NCBI GenBank assembly: GCA_964588335.1
Contig: CAZPOV010000002.1
Location: 1-64,000 of the forward strand
Length of the DNA: 64,000 nucleotides
Direction: 5' to 3'
Source: JAGQZY01 sp964588335
GTDB lineage: Bacteria > Bdellovibrionota > Bdellovibrionia > Bdellovibrionales > JAGQZY01
The notes beneath the pieces are model-generated. The model saw only the letters and a program-made list of their open reading frames with translations, searched no databases and was not told the origin of the DNA. This document shows positions 52,608 to 61,245 of this stretch, one piece after another (position 1 is the stretch's first letter; each line of letters begins with the position of its first letter). The translations under genes and the position numbers were made by a program.

Positions 52608-53392
52608 CTCTTTTAACAATCCCTCTTATGGGATTGTGTGTATCCCTGGTTTCTGTCTTTATTGGTTTAGGCGGTGGGATACTCCTTGTTCCCCTGTTAC
52701 CTGAAATATTCAATCTCACTGTTCATGAAGCGGTGGCCACCAGTTTGTTAACTATTTTGTTCGTGGTTTCCGATAACACTTATAAGTTTCATAAAGACAA
52801 CTTGGTCAACTGGCCGGTGGTCTTTTTGATGGGTCCGGTGTCAGCCATCACAGCTGTGATCGCGGCTCAACTCTCGCAGCGCGTGGACGCTCGCTATATC
52901 CTGATTGCCCTTCTTTGTCTGTTGGTACTGGTGGCGCTGCGAACTCTGTTTGCCTCAGTTTTGAAAAAGCCCTATGTGGTTCGAGATCGTCTAGGAGCTC
53001 CACAAAGAGTGGCATCGGTTGTTGGCGGTGGAGTGGCTGGCCTGACTTCAGGATTTGCCGGCGTGGGAGCCGGAGTGATACTTTCTCCGGTGATGATTTT
53101 CATTCGCTCGGTCACACCGGCGCAGTTATCGCCCACCGCCAATGCCAACATGGCCTGTACGACGTTTGCTGCTGCGATGTCCTTCATTTTGAGTGGAGAA
53201 TTTGTCAAGTGGAACCAATGGGGATTGATACGCTGGGATATTTCCCTAGGAGTGTTTGTTTCCGCCTCATTTTTTAGCCATTTCCTAAGACCACACCAAA
53301 ATAAATTGCCATTCAAGGCAAAGTCTTTGATACTCGCACTTCTCCTGTTATTTTTAATTTTTAAAATAGGACGGCGACTCGGTTTTTTCTGA
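52604..53392 (+). CDS. TauE/SafE-family permease
   Basis: A 262-residue inner-membrane protein with about eight spans in two similar halves (LGGGILLVPLL in the first, AGVGAGVILSPVM in the second). The family exports sulfite, sulfoacetate or similar organosulfur anions. The ATG overlaps the stop of the zinc-ribbon gene. Substrate not predictable. Confidence 0.88.
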   Translation: MTLLTIPLMGLCVSLVSVFIGLGGGILLVPLLPEIFNLTVHEAVATSLLTILFVVSDNTYKFHKDNLVNWPVVFLMGPVSAITAVIAAQLSQRVDARYILIALLCLLVLVALRTLFASVLKKPYVVRDRLGAPQRVASVVGGGVAGLTSGFAGVGAGVILSPVMIFIRSVTPAQLSPTANANMACTTFAAAMSFILSGEFVKWNQWGLIRWDISLGVFVSASFFSHFLRPHQNKLPFKAKSLILALLLLFLIFKIGRRLGFF

Positions 53393-53426
53393 CCGAAAAA
53401 AATCTAAAGATTAATGTTGGGGTGGA

Positions 53427-55469
53427 ATGTCTTTTGATGTTGAAAATCTAAATCCAGAACAAAAACAAGCAATGACTCACAATCAAGGACCGTTGCTTAT
53501 TCTTGCCGGCGCAGGCTCTGGTAAAACGCGGGTTTTAGTTTCAAGAGTGGCTCGACTGCTGTCTGAAACTCCGCAGGACCCACCGGGTATCTGTGTGTTG
53601 ACCTTCACCAACAAGTCCGCCAAAGAGTTAAAGGTTCGAGTGAAAAATCAAGTGGGACGGAAAACCAACTCACTGTGGGCTGGAACCTTTCATTCTTTTG
53701 GATTGCAGCTTCTGCGTAAGTATCACAAGAAGTTGGAATTGAATCCACGATTTCATGTCGCTGATACGTCTGACTGTCAGGCGATTTGTAAGGACTTATT
53801 GATCAATATTGCCAACACAGGAAAAAACCAATTTGCCGTCGATAAACTGCTCGATATAATGCAGACTTACAAAACCGAGCCCCATAAAACGGTTATCGCT
53901 GACGAAGACTATCTGGCGGTGGCCAAGGTTCTTCTTCCTAAATACGAAAGTCGAAAAAAAGCTTTGGGGGTCGTCGATTTTGAAGATCTGCTGTCGTTAC
54001 CTATTGAACTTTTCGAACGGCACCCCGATGTTCTACACAAGGTGCAAGATCTGTTTCACTATTTCATGGTTGATGAGTTTCAAGACACCAATGACACCCA
54101 GATGAAGCTATTGAACATCATGGTTGAAAAGCATCGCAACCTGGTTGTGGTCGGAGACGATGACCAAGCCATTTATGGATGGCGAGGCGCTCAAGTCAAA
54201 AATATATTGGACTTTCCAAAACTCTACACCGACTGCAAAGTGGTGCAGCTGAATCGCAATTATCGATCCAGCTCGCCGATTTTAGATCTTGCCAACAACG
54301 TGATTGAAAAAAATAAAGATCGTCACGGCAAAGTTTTACAAGCGCAAGCTCAAACCGAGTATCGAGACAAGCCCGAAGTTTTTGTTTTTGAAAATGACGA
54401 AGAAGAAGTGGAACAGGTGGCCAAGCTGATTGATGATTTTCATCGCGACGGCTACCCCTATAAAGATATCGCCGTTCTCTATCGTTCCAATGGTCAAGGT
54501 GGTTTCTTAGAGACAGAGCTTCGGCAAGCAAGAATTCCTTATAAGATTTCTGGCGGCACAGCCTTCTTTGATCGAAAAGAGGTTAAGGATATGTTGGCCT
54601 ACCTGATTTGCATCTTCTTGCCGAAAGAGGTCAGTTTGCGGCGAATCGTCAACGTGCCTCAGAGAGGTGTGGGTGACGAAAGCCTCAATAAAGTTGAAAA
54701 GTTTATGCTTAATCAAAAAGAAGAGGTGAGCTTTATCAAAGCCTTGCGCCTGTCCACTCATTTTGAGTTTCTCAGTCAAGGTGCCCGCTCTGGGATTAGA
54801 AAATTTTTAGAGGACTTGGAGCTGTTGCGAGCCGATTTTAAAAGTGGAGAGTCGATCAATTGGGAACAGCGATTGGTGCGTTACTTTCATGAGATCGGTT
54901 ATCGCAAGTACTTGTCGAAGTTCTGTAAAAATGATGAAGCCCTTAAGCGACGGTGGATGTCGGTAGAAATTTTCGCGCGCGTGTTTAATAATTTTATTTC
55001 AAAGCGTGATGATCAGCGTAAAGGTTTGCAAGAATTTATTGATATGATGCTTTTGCGCGACTTCGAAGATGAAAGCGCAAAAGAAAAAGATGAAGTTCAA
55101 TTGATGACTATGCATGCCGCCAAAGGTTTGGAATTTCCTGTGGTTTTTATCATAGGTGTTGAAGAGGATATGATTCCACATCACAAGTTAGGCTCAGACA
55201 TAGCCGAAGAACGCCGACTGTTTTATGTGGGAGTGACACGAGCCCAGCAAAAACTAGTCATGACCCATGCTCGGCAACGGAAAAGGTACGGCAAATTGCG
55301 GGATGTCGTGCCGTCTCGATTTCTGGCTGAGATTAATCCCAGTCTTTATCAAAACCATAGTTCTGGGTACCGTCCTGTGAGCCTGGATTCTCGTGAAGAG
55401 CTTTTAAAAAGTTTAGAGGAAAAGCTGAATAGCACTATGGCTAAGCAGAAAATCGATTATCCCCTTTAA
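53427..55469 (+). CDS. UvrD/Rep-type ATP-dependent DNA helicase
   Basis: A 680-residue superfamily 1A helicase. Walker A LAGAGSGKTR (about 26-35), VDEFQDTND as motif II, GDDDQAIYGWRGA as motif III, NYRSS as motif IV, TMHAAKGLEFPVVFI as motif V and RRLFYVGVTRAQ as motif VI are all present. The length and pattern are nearest Rep and PcrA, which move 3' to 5' on single strands and clear blocks ahead of replication or in repair. GGGGTGG precedes the ATG. Cytosolic; stands alone. Confidence 0.93.
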   Translation: MSFDVENLNPEQKQAMTHNQGPLLILAGAGSGKTRVLVSRVARLLSETPQDPPGICVLTFTNKSAKELKVRVKNQVGRKTNSLWAGTFHSFGLQLLRKYHKKLELNPRFHVADTSDCQAICKDLLINIANTGKNQFAVDKLLDIMQTYKTEPHKTVIADEDYLAVAKVLLPKYESRKKALGVVDFEDLLSLPIELFERHPDVLHKVQDLFHYFMVDEFQDTNDTQMKLLNIMVEKHRNLVVVGDDDQAIYGWRGAQVKNILDFPKLYTDCKVVQLNRNYRSSSPILDLANNVIEKNKDRHGKVLQAQAQTEYRDKPEVFVFENDEEEVEQVAKLIDDFHRDGYPYKDIAVLYRSNGQGGFLETELRQARIPYKISGGTAFFDRKEVKDMLAYLICIFLPKEVSLRRIVNVPQRGVGDESLNKVEKFMLNQKEEVSFIKALRLSTHFEFLSQGARSGIRKFLEDLELLRADFKSGESINWEQRLVRYFHEIGYRKYLSKFCKNDEALKRRWMSVEIFARVFNNFISKRDDQRKGLQEFIDMMLLRDFEDESAKEKDEVQLMTMHAAKGLEFPVVFIIGVEEDMIPHHKLGSDIAEERRLFYVGVTRAQQKLVMTHARQRKRYGKLRDVVPSRFLAEINPSLYQNHSSGYRPVSLDSREELLKSLEEKLNSTMAKQKIDYPL

Positions 55470-55580
55470 AATCGCCATTTTTTTCCGCTTTTTCAGTAAT
55501 TTAACCGAATCTTGTCGATGATCGCTTGTCATTTTTACAAATATTTGGTTTAAAAAAATAATAGAGTCAAAGGGGGGAGC

Positions 55581-56240
55581 ATGAGCTCAATGGTGGCTTT
55601 GTTAGTTGGCATCTCAACAGTCTGGGCCAGTCCCTACTTTACCAGTCTTCGCAATGACATCAGCGTTCCCGAAAAATGTCGAGATATGAAACTCAGTTTT
55701 TACAGCTTGCCGGCTGAACTGGTGTTTTTTGGGCGAAAGGGTGGCCTGTCCATGGGATTCTCCATGGAGTATCCTGTCAGTCGAAAAAATGCGACCACGT
55801 TATGGCATTATTTTAAATCCCTGACTCACGGGGAAGAGGACGTTTTTCTTCTTGATAAAATTCTTAACGATCCTGAACTGAAACGAGATTACGATATTAT
55901 TGTTAACAGTTTTGAGGATCAGGATTTTGATTTTGCAAGCGAAGGCGAAATTTTAGAGGCCCTGGCGATTCATGATCTTTATCAAGACTTTCCTGAAAAC
56001 CTTTATTACATCACCGGTGGGGTTGAGTACCATGAATCCCATTCACCAATGACCATTGGTGAGGTTGATATTTTCGTGGGTCGTCGAGACACCTGCGAGG
56101 CGGTTGTTGTCGGAGAAGCCAAGCTGGGGCGAAGAAAAACTTTAAACAAGGCCAAAAAGCAGCTGGATCGATTTGAAAACTTTTTGATCGATCACAATGC
56201 TTCTGGTTTTGGCGGGATTTACCAATCCAATCGTTTTTAA
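55581..56240 (+). CDS. Exported PD-(D/E)XK nuclease-like protein
   Basis: A 219-residue protein with an apolar N-terminus (MSSMVALLVGISTVWA) that may be a signal peptide, though it lacks basic residues. The C-terminal part has the spacing of a PD-(D/E)XK nuclease: an acidic residue near 149, Asp163 in GEVDIFV and Glu179-x-Lys181 in VVVGEAKLG. This fold includes restriction and recombination nucleases. If exported, it could cut DNA outside the cell. The ATG follows GGGGGG. The nuclease call rests on the motif alone. Confidence 0.55.
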   Translation: MSSMVALLVGISTVWASPYFTSLRNDISVPEKCRDMKLSFYSLPAELVFFGRKGGLSMGFSMEYPVSRKNATTLWHYFKSLTHGEEDVFLLDKILNDPELKRDYDIIVNSFEDQDFDFASEGEILEALAIHDLYQDFPENLYYITGGVEYHESHSPMTIGEVDIFVGRRDTCEAVVVGEAKLGRRKTLNKAKKQLDRFENFLIDHNASGFGGIYQSNRF

Positions 56241-56390
56241 AGGCCGCGCCTTAAGTTAAGATTGCTGAGACAGGGGGTGGGCGACTTCTGTTGGAAGCCC
56301 AACGCAGCCCTTCAGCACATGTCTTTGCACTCACTATTCTTTTAAAAAAAAATCTTGTTAATTGCTGAAGTTTGAGTCTATTTTGTGGGC

Positions 56391-56702
56391 ATGCGAATTC
56401 AAAGAATTGAAAAACTAATACGACAAAATTATGAACCTTTGCAGACCTTGGAAATCGAAGACGAAAGTCATCAGCATGCGGGACGGCAGGGGCAAGAAAG
56501 TCATTTTAAAATTCTTGTGGTCAGTTCGCAGTTCTCTGGAGTCAGCCGAGTTCAGCGCCAGCGCCAATTGAACCAACTATTGAAATCGGAGTTCGATCTA
56601 GGCATGCACGCTCTTTCTATGCGGCTCTTGACCCCCGAAGAATTTGAAAAACAAACCAGCCAATTCCAGTCTCCCAATTGCCAGGGAAAGCAGCAGAGCT
56701 AA
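56391..56702 (+). CDS. BolA-family protein
   Basis: A 103-residue protein with the BolA core (LEIEDESHQHAGR, ESHFKILVVSSQF, MHALSMRLLTPEEFEK), where the conserved His residues bind iron-sulfur clusters with a glutaredoxin. BolA proteins help handle iron-sulfur clusters and morphology under stress. A glutaredoxin gene is present in this window, at 46199-46450, although not adjacent. The ATG is preceded only by GTGGGC. Confidence 0.88.
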   Translation: MRIQRIEKLIRQNYEPLQTLEIEDESHQHAGRQGQESHFKILVVSSQFSGVSRVQRQRQLNQLLKSEFDLGMHALSMRLLTPEEFEKQTSQFQSPNCQGKQQS

Positions 56703-56703
56703 T

Positions 56704-56922
56704 TCAGTGATCGTCGGTGGTGGGGGGCTCGGGAGTGTCAAATTCGTGCAACTGGTCCCGCAGCTCTTTTAATAACGACTTTGTCCTTTTTTGCAGGCCT
56801 GATTCGTCCGTGACTTGCTCTCTTTGGGGACTGCTGGTAAGGCTATCCCATTGGTTAATAGCTTGATCGAGCTCATTGAGAGTGTTGCGCAATCGTTTAG
56901 AAACTGGCTTCTTGTTTGACAT
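56704..56922 (-). CDS. Small coiled-coil protein, unknown
   Basis: A 72-residue protein with a heptad pattern (RLRNTLNELDQAINQWDSL and KSLLKELRDQLHEFD) and an acidic tail. It sits convergently against bolA, and I see no strong ribosome site. Similar short helical proteins exist widely, so a gene is plausible but not proven. Confidence 0.4.
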   Translation of the reverse strand: MSNKKPVSKRLRNTLNELDQAINQWDSLTSSPQREQVTDESGLQKRTKSLLKELRDQLHEFDTPEPPTTDDH

Positions 56923-56989
56923 GGGTTAGGATCGTAAAAAGCTTTTGTTAATAACTCAAGGAAAATCAACACTTTTCGCTGGAGGAAAA

Positions 56990-58669
56990 ATGTCTGAGGA
57001 AATTATATACACAATGAAAGGGGTCTCGAAAGTCTATCCCCCCAATAAGTACGTTTTAAAAGACATTTATCTTTCTTATTTTTATGGTGCAAAAATCGGT
57101 GTTTTGGGACTCAACGGAAGTGGTAAATCCAGCCTGTTGAAAATTATATCAGGAGAAGACCAAGACTTCTTGGGTGAATCTTTTCCAGCGAAAGACTTTA
57201 AACTTGGATTCCTCCACCAAGAGCCCGAAGTCGATCCCGAGAAAACGGTGAAAGAAGTGGTGATGGAAGGGGTCGGTCCGTTGGCTGAAGATTTAAAAGC
57301 CTTCAACGACATCAGCATGCAAATGTGTGACGAGAACATTTCTGCCGACGACATGGAAAAACTTATCGAAAAGCAGGGAAAGATCCAAGAGCGCATTGAA
57401 GCTCAAGACGGTTGGGAGCTGGATTCGAAACTGGAGCAAGCCATGGACTCTCTTCGTTGTCCTCCAGAAGACGCTTTGATTAAAAACCTATCAGGTGGGG
57501 AGAAGCGACGGGTGGCGATGTGTCGCTTACTGCTTTCAGAGCCAGACATCTTATTAATGGATGAGCCCACCAACCACATGGATGCTGAAACTGTGGCATG
57601 GCTTGAGCACTACCTGGATCAATTTCCTGGTACCGTGATTGCCGTGACCCATGATCGCTACTTCCTTGATAATGTCGCAGGCTGGATTCTTGAGTTGGAT
57701 CGCGGGGAAGGGATTCCCTGGAAAGGAAACTACTCCTCCTGGTTGGAGCAAAAAGAAAAACGGCTGGCCACAGAAGAAAAGCAAGAGTCGAAACGTAATA
57801 AGACTTTGCAAAGAGAGTTGGAGTGGGTGAAGCAAGGTCAAAAAGGCCGGCAGGCCAAATCAAAGGCGCGAATCGAAGCCTATGAAAGTCTTTTAAAAGA
57901 CCCGTCTCCTGAAAAACTGCAGGAGATGCAGATTTATATTCCGCCGGGACCTCGTCTTGGAAACACTGTGATCGAAGCCAAAAACATCAGCAAGGCGTTC
58001 GGTGAAAATTTATTGATTGATGATCTCAGCTTTTCTCTTCCGCGCGGAGGCATCGTCGGTATTATCGGACCCAACGGGGCGGGTAAGACCACTCTGTTCA
58101 AGATGATGGCTGGCCAAGAGAAGCCAGACAGTGGTGATATTATCATCGGTGACACGGTAAAATTGGCTTACGTCGATCAGGAGCGTGCGACTTTGGATCC
58201 GAACAAAACCATTTGGGAGGTGATCTCGGGTGGTAATGAGATGATTCAAGTGGGCAATCGTGAAATGAATTCTCGGGCCTATGTGTCGCGTTTCAATTTC
58301 GTCGGTGGCGACCAGCAAAAGAAAACCGGAGTTCTTTCCGGAGGTGAGCGCAACCGAGTCAATATGGCTAAGATGTTACTCTCTGGAGCCAACGTTCTGC
58401 TTCTCGATGAGCCGACCAACGATTTGGATGTGAATACGATGCGTGCTCTTGAAGAGGCGATTCTTAACTTTGGTGGATGCGTTGTGGTGATCTCCCATGA
58501 TCGCTGGTTCCTCGACCGAGTGTGCACCCACATTCTGGCTTTTGAAAACGATTCGAAAGTGAATTTCTTTCCAGGCAACTACAGCGAGTGGGAAGAGGAT
58601 TATAAGAAACGCTTGGGCGTTGATACTTTGACTCCCAAACGGATTCGCTATCGGAAGTTGCAAAACTAG
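56990..58669 (+). CDS. ettA: ABC-F ATPase EttA (energy-dependent translational throttle)
   Basis: A 559-residue soluble twin-ATPase. Walker A GLNGSGKSS and GPNGAGKTT, signatures LSGGEKRRV and LSGGERNRV, and Walker B LLMDEPTNH and LLLDEPTND are all intact. The arm between the first domain's motifs (YEQDWE-type region, here DLKAFNDISMQMC) and the linker fit EttA, which sits in the ribosomal E site and couples the energy state to the first peptide bond. Length is like E. coli EttA. GGAGGAAAA precedes the ATG at 56990. Confidence 0.93.
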   Translation: MSEEIIYTMKGVSKVYPPNKYVLKDIYLSYFYGAKIGVLGLNGSGKSSLLKIISGEDQDFLGESFPAKDFKLGFLHQEPEVDPEKTVKEVVMEGVGPLAEDLKAFNDISMQMCDENISADDMEKLIEKQGKIQERIEAQDGWELDSKLEQAMDSLRCPPEDALIKNLSGGEKRRVAMCRLLLSEPDILLMDEPTNHMDAETVAWLEHYLDQFPGTVIAVTHDRYFLDNVAGWILELDRGEGIPWKGNYSSWLEQKEKRLATEEKQESKRNKTLQRELEWVKQGQKGRQAKSKARIEAYESLLKDPSPEKLQEMQIYIPPGPRLGNTVIEAKNISKAFGENLLIDDLSFSLPRGGIVGIIGPNGAGKTTLFKMMAGQEKPDSGDIIIGDTVKLAYVDQERATLDPNKTIWEVISGGNEMIQVGNREMNSRAYVSRFNFVGGDQQKKTGVLSGGERNRVNMAKMLLSGANVLLLDEPTNDLDVNTMRALEEAILNFGGCVVVISHDRWFLDRVCTHILAFENDSKVNFFPGNYSEWEEDYKKRLGVDTLTPKRIRYRKLQN

Positions 58670-58713
58670 TTTTCGGGGTTTTTGTCGAATATTTACAGCC
58701 TTCTCTTTGAGTG

Positions 58714-58837
58714 AGGGCCCTTGGCGACTTTCAGAAAATCCAGACCGGGCTACTGCCCTTGCTGGCATTTCACCCTGCGGGTGAAAACGCGTCACGCTTG
58801 CCAGAGTCTTGATTTGCTGAAAGTCGCCAAGGGCTCT
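58714..58837. repeat. Large branched imperfect palindrome
   Basis: Left arm 58714-58734 pairs with right arm 58817-58837: a 17-bp perfect core (CCCTTGGCGACTTTCAG) plus four more pairs, one a G-T wobble. Inside, 58737-58745 nearly pairs with 58806-58815, and two hairpins branch from the top: GGGC-TACT-GCCC (58747-58758) and CTGGCA...TGCCAG (58762-58804), the latter capped by TTTCACCC-TGC-GGGTGAAA. It lies between two convergent gene ends. It could be a structured noncoding RNA, an extended terminator or a mobile palindromic element. Confidence 0.7.
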
Positions 58838-59000
58838 TTCAAGAGAGATTTCGTTTCTTTCTAAGTGTGGATTGCGATATTTTGGATTTTTGCTGTCTTT
58901 GCAATGTATAAAATGGAGAGTCGCTTGTTTGGGAAGGGCTTCTTAGAAGGTTGTCGATGGTCCTCCCCCCTTCCATGCTCTCATCCATCTATCCATTGAT

Positions 59001-59070
59001 TCTTTAGTTCTTAGTTCTTAGTTCTTAGTTCTTAGTTCTTAGTTTTTAGTTTTTAGTTCCTAGTTTTTAC
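59001..59070. repeat. Heptanucleotide tandem repeat (TTCTTAG)n
   Basis: Ten 7-bp units: TCTTTAG, then five perfect TTCTTAG, then TTTTTAG twice, TTCCTAG and TTTTTAC. The unit is not a multiple of three and lies between convergent gene ends, so it is noncoding. Such arrays change length by slippage. Confidence 0.9.
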
Positions 59071-59217
59071 TTTGTTGTTTCTACTGCGCTTAATTTGTCA
59101 TGTTATTATGCTCGATCTGGTTCGACGTATGACTTTTGAAAGATCGAATGAGAAGAGTTTGAAAAAATGGGGGATTGGTTTGGGTGAAGGCCAATGGTTT
59201 TTTTGCTTCAGCGTTCT

Positions 59218-59658
59218 TTAGTTTTTTAGCAATGAGGTTTTAGTTATTTCAGCGAAGCCGGTCTTTTCTGGGACTTGTTTAAAAGTTGTGATCGAGCCCA
59301 TTCCGTAAGAGACTTCGAATTTTATGAAAACGGGTTTTTCGGATTCGGCTTTGACGGTGAGTCGGCCGCTTTTCCAGGGGAAATAAATTCCGAACAGTGG
59401 GGTTTTATAAGTGATGTCGATGGCTCCGGGGTCAACCTCTATGGCGTAGTAGCCTCCGATCACCAGCTTTCCGATGGTGCGATCTCCAGCATAAAACTTG
59501 GGGATATCGGGATTCAACGAGTGCACATGGGTTGGCATTCGATACAGGTAGATAATGGCTTTGTCGGTTGCCGCATCTTTTATTTGAAACGATGAGGTTC
59601 GGCTGGGATGGGCGCAGCCAACAACAAATAAAAGTGCAATCAGTCCGGTGCATTTCAT
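59218..59658 (-). CDS. Lipoprotein, DUF2846-like
   Basis: A 146-residue protein with lipobox VVGC (Cys15). The segment ATDKAIIYLYRMPTHVHSLNPDIPKFYAGDRTIGKLVIGGYYAIEVDPG resembles DUF2846, a family of envelope lipoproteins. It continues with FGIYFPWKSGRLTVKAESEKPVFIKFEVSYGMGS. Role unknown. It ends near the noncoding repeat region and starts about 40 bp from the terminator of the next operon. Confidence 0.8.
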   Translation of the reverse strand: MKCTGLIALLFVVGCAHPSRTSSFQIKDAATDKAIIYLYRMPTHVHSLNPDIPKFYAGDRTIGKLVIGGYYAIEVDPGAIDITYKTPLFGIYFPWKSGRLTVKAESEKPVFIKFEVSYGMGSITTFKQVPEKTGFAEITKTSLLKN

Positions 59659-59694
59659 AGGGCCATTATAAGTGTTGTCAGTCAGACGTGTCAG

Positions 59695-59732
59695 GCAAAA
59701 AAAAAGCCGACAGTTTCCGGTCGGCTTTTTAA
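59695..59732. terminator. Bidirectional terminator
   Basis: AAAAAGCCGAC (59701-59711) pairs with GTCGGCTTTTT (59720-59730); on the minus strand a run of nine T follows. It lies 17 bp past the stop of the leftward gene at 59749-61221. Confidence 0.92.
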
Positions 59733-59748
59733 TAAATTTATTGGTCTA

Positions 59749-61221
59749 TTAATCCTTCTTGGATTTTTTAGCGGCTTCTTCGACGGCGTCGAGTTGGCTC
59801 TCTAATTCTTGAATTCGAATTTCGATGGCCTCGCGCACAGCATCTGAAAGCTTGTCGGCGTCGTCTTCAGCACGCTCTTCGTCAGCTTCTAAGCTGTCCT
59901 CAAGAGCCTCGATTTGCTCTTTCAAGGTCTTGGGATCTTCGCTGATGATGGCCTCTTCGGAGCGTCCAAGAAGATCTTCAACAACCCCTCCCAGTCCAGC
60001 GGCCACACCACTGAGAGTGTCTCCGCTGAGTCCGTTAAGGTTGTGTTCGCCTTCGCCGTCGTTGGTCACGCCAACAACACCAAACCAGCCCCAACGGAAT
60101 TTCCCGTCGACCACGTCTTGCATGGTGGTTTCAGGACGAACTCTTTTTAGACGGTCGCCAAAGCGTAACCACACAAAAGCGTTTTCGGTGAATTGTTGAA
60201 TATTATCTTCCTCAGGTTTTGCGAATGCATCTTGGCTGCTGTAGGAGTAACCGACTTTGACTGTGTCGACATAGCGCTCAATGGGCGTCACCAACCAATT
60301 GGGCATCACGAAGGGACCGAGATAAGAAATGTTGCGAACCATTCGGAAGTTCTTGCCCGGAATTGAAATCGAAGGGCCATGGTTAAGTATTTGGTGGGAC
60401 CTAACGATATTGCGACCAAACACCATACCAATTGTTGGCTTCAAATAACCGGTCGGTTTGTAGCGGCCGTTTTGTCCTGTTTTAGCGTCAATTGAAGGGA
60501 TGACAACAAAGCGCTTTTCAATGCGGATTCTGTTGTAATCGTAAAGGTAGCTTTCTTCATCGGCTTGATTTAATAACGCGCCCAAGGTGCCTCCAAAAGA
60601 CTCCTGACCGGTTGTTGGTTTTTCAGTCACGTACTCGCCGGGACCAAATATAGTTCCATCGGGCTCCATCACAAATTCTACTTTTTGGGGAATCAAAGCA
60701 TAACCAAGAAATGCGGATCCACCGGGTTGCGGAATAAAAGAGCTGATCGATTTTGGCAAGAAAGGCACTTTTGAAATATCACCATTGAAAGGGATGGTCA
60801 CACCCACCATATAGGCGGATGGCATTTGTAGGGGCGTATTGATACCAAGAACGTCGACGCCATCCATTTCGCCATCGAGGGCTTCTTGTTGGCGGACAAT
60901 GCGATTGATATCGTTCAATAGTGCATCGGCTTCAAAGCGTGCTTGTAGAAGCTCCTGAGCCTCAGGAACAGTGACAGCGTTGCGTAGAGCCCAACTATCG
61001 ATGGTTATTTTCTCGGCCTCTCCAAGGGCAATAAATGCGGCTTCCATCAAGAGCTTATTGAAAAGCTCGGTGTTGTCCTTAAGGAAGTTTCTGTAGTTTG
61101 AGCGGCATTCGAGACGTTCTCCCAAGTCTCCAGTTCGTACCCACTGGCAAGCTTGACCTGCTGTTGGCAACAAAATCCCAGCTGAGATTAAGACGGCCGA
61201 AATAATATTTTTGTAGTTCAT
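59749..61221 (-). CDS. Exported protein with C-terminal coiled coil (pair member 2)
   Basis: A 490-residue protein with a signal peptide (MNYKNIISAVLISAGILLPTAGQA, cut before CQW). The middle region (PSAYMVGVTIPFNG, GYALIPQKVEFVM, YKPTGYLKPTIGMVFG) looks strand-rich and may be membrane-facing; the last 75 residues are a Glu/Ala-rich coiled coil (IEALEDSLEADEERAEDD). The start has GGAGAC upstream. It lies 24 bp after the gene at 61246-62097, so the two likely form an operon. No family recognised. Confidence 0.72.
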   Translation of the reverse strand: MNYKNIISAVLISAGILLPTAGQACQWVRTGDLGERLECRSNYRNFLKDNTELFNKLLMEAAFIALGEAEKITIDSWALRNAVTVPEAQELLQARFEADALLNDINRIVRQQEALDGEMDGVDVLGINTPLQMPSAYMVGVTIPFNGDISKVPFLPKSISSFIPQPGGSAFLGYALIPQKVEFVMEPDGTIFGPGEYVTEKPTTGQESFGGTLGALLNQADEESYLYDYNRIRIEKRFVVIPSIDAKTGQNGRYKPTGYLKPTIGMVFGRNIVRSHQILNHGPSISIPGKNFRMVRNISYLGPFVMPNWLVTPIERYVDTVKVGYSYSSQDAFAKPEEDNIQQFTENAFVWLRFGDRLKRVRPETTMQDVVDGKFRWGWFGVVGVTNDGEGEHNLNGLSGDTLSGVAAGLGGVVEDLLGRSEEAIISEDPKTLKEQIEALEDSLEADEERAEDDADKLSDAVREAIEIRIQELESQLDAVEEAAKKSKKD

Positions 61222-61245
61222 AGTGTCTCCGTTTTGCTTTGTTGT

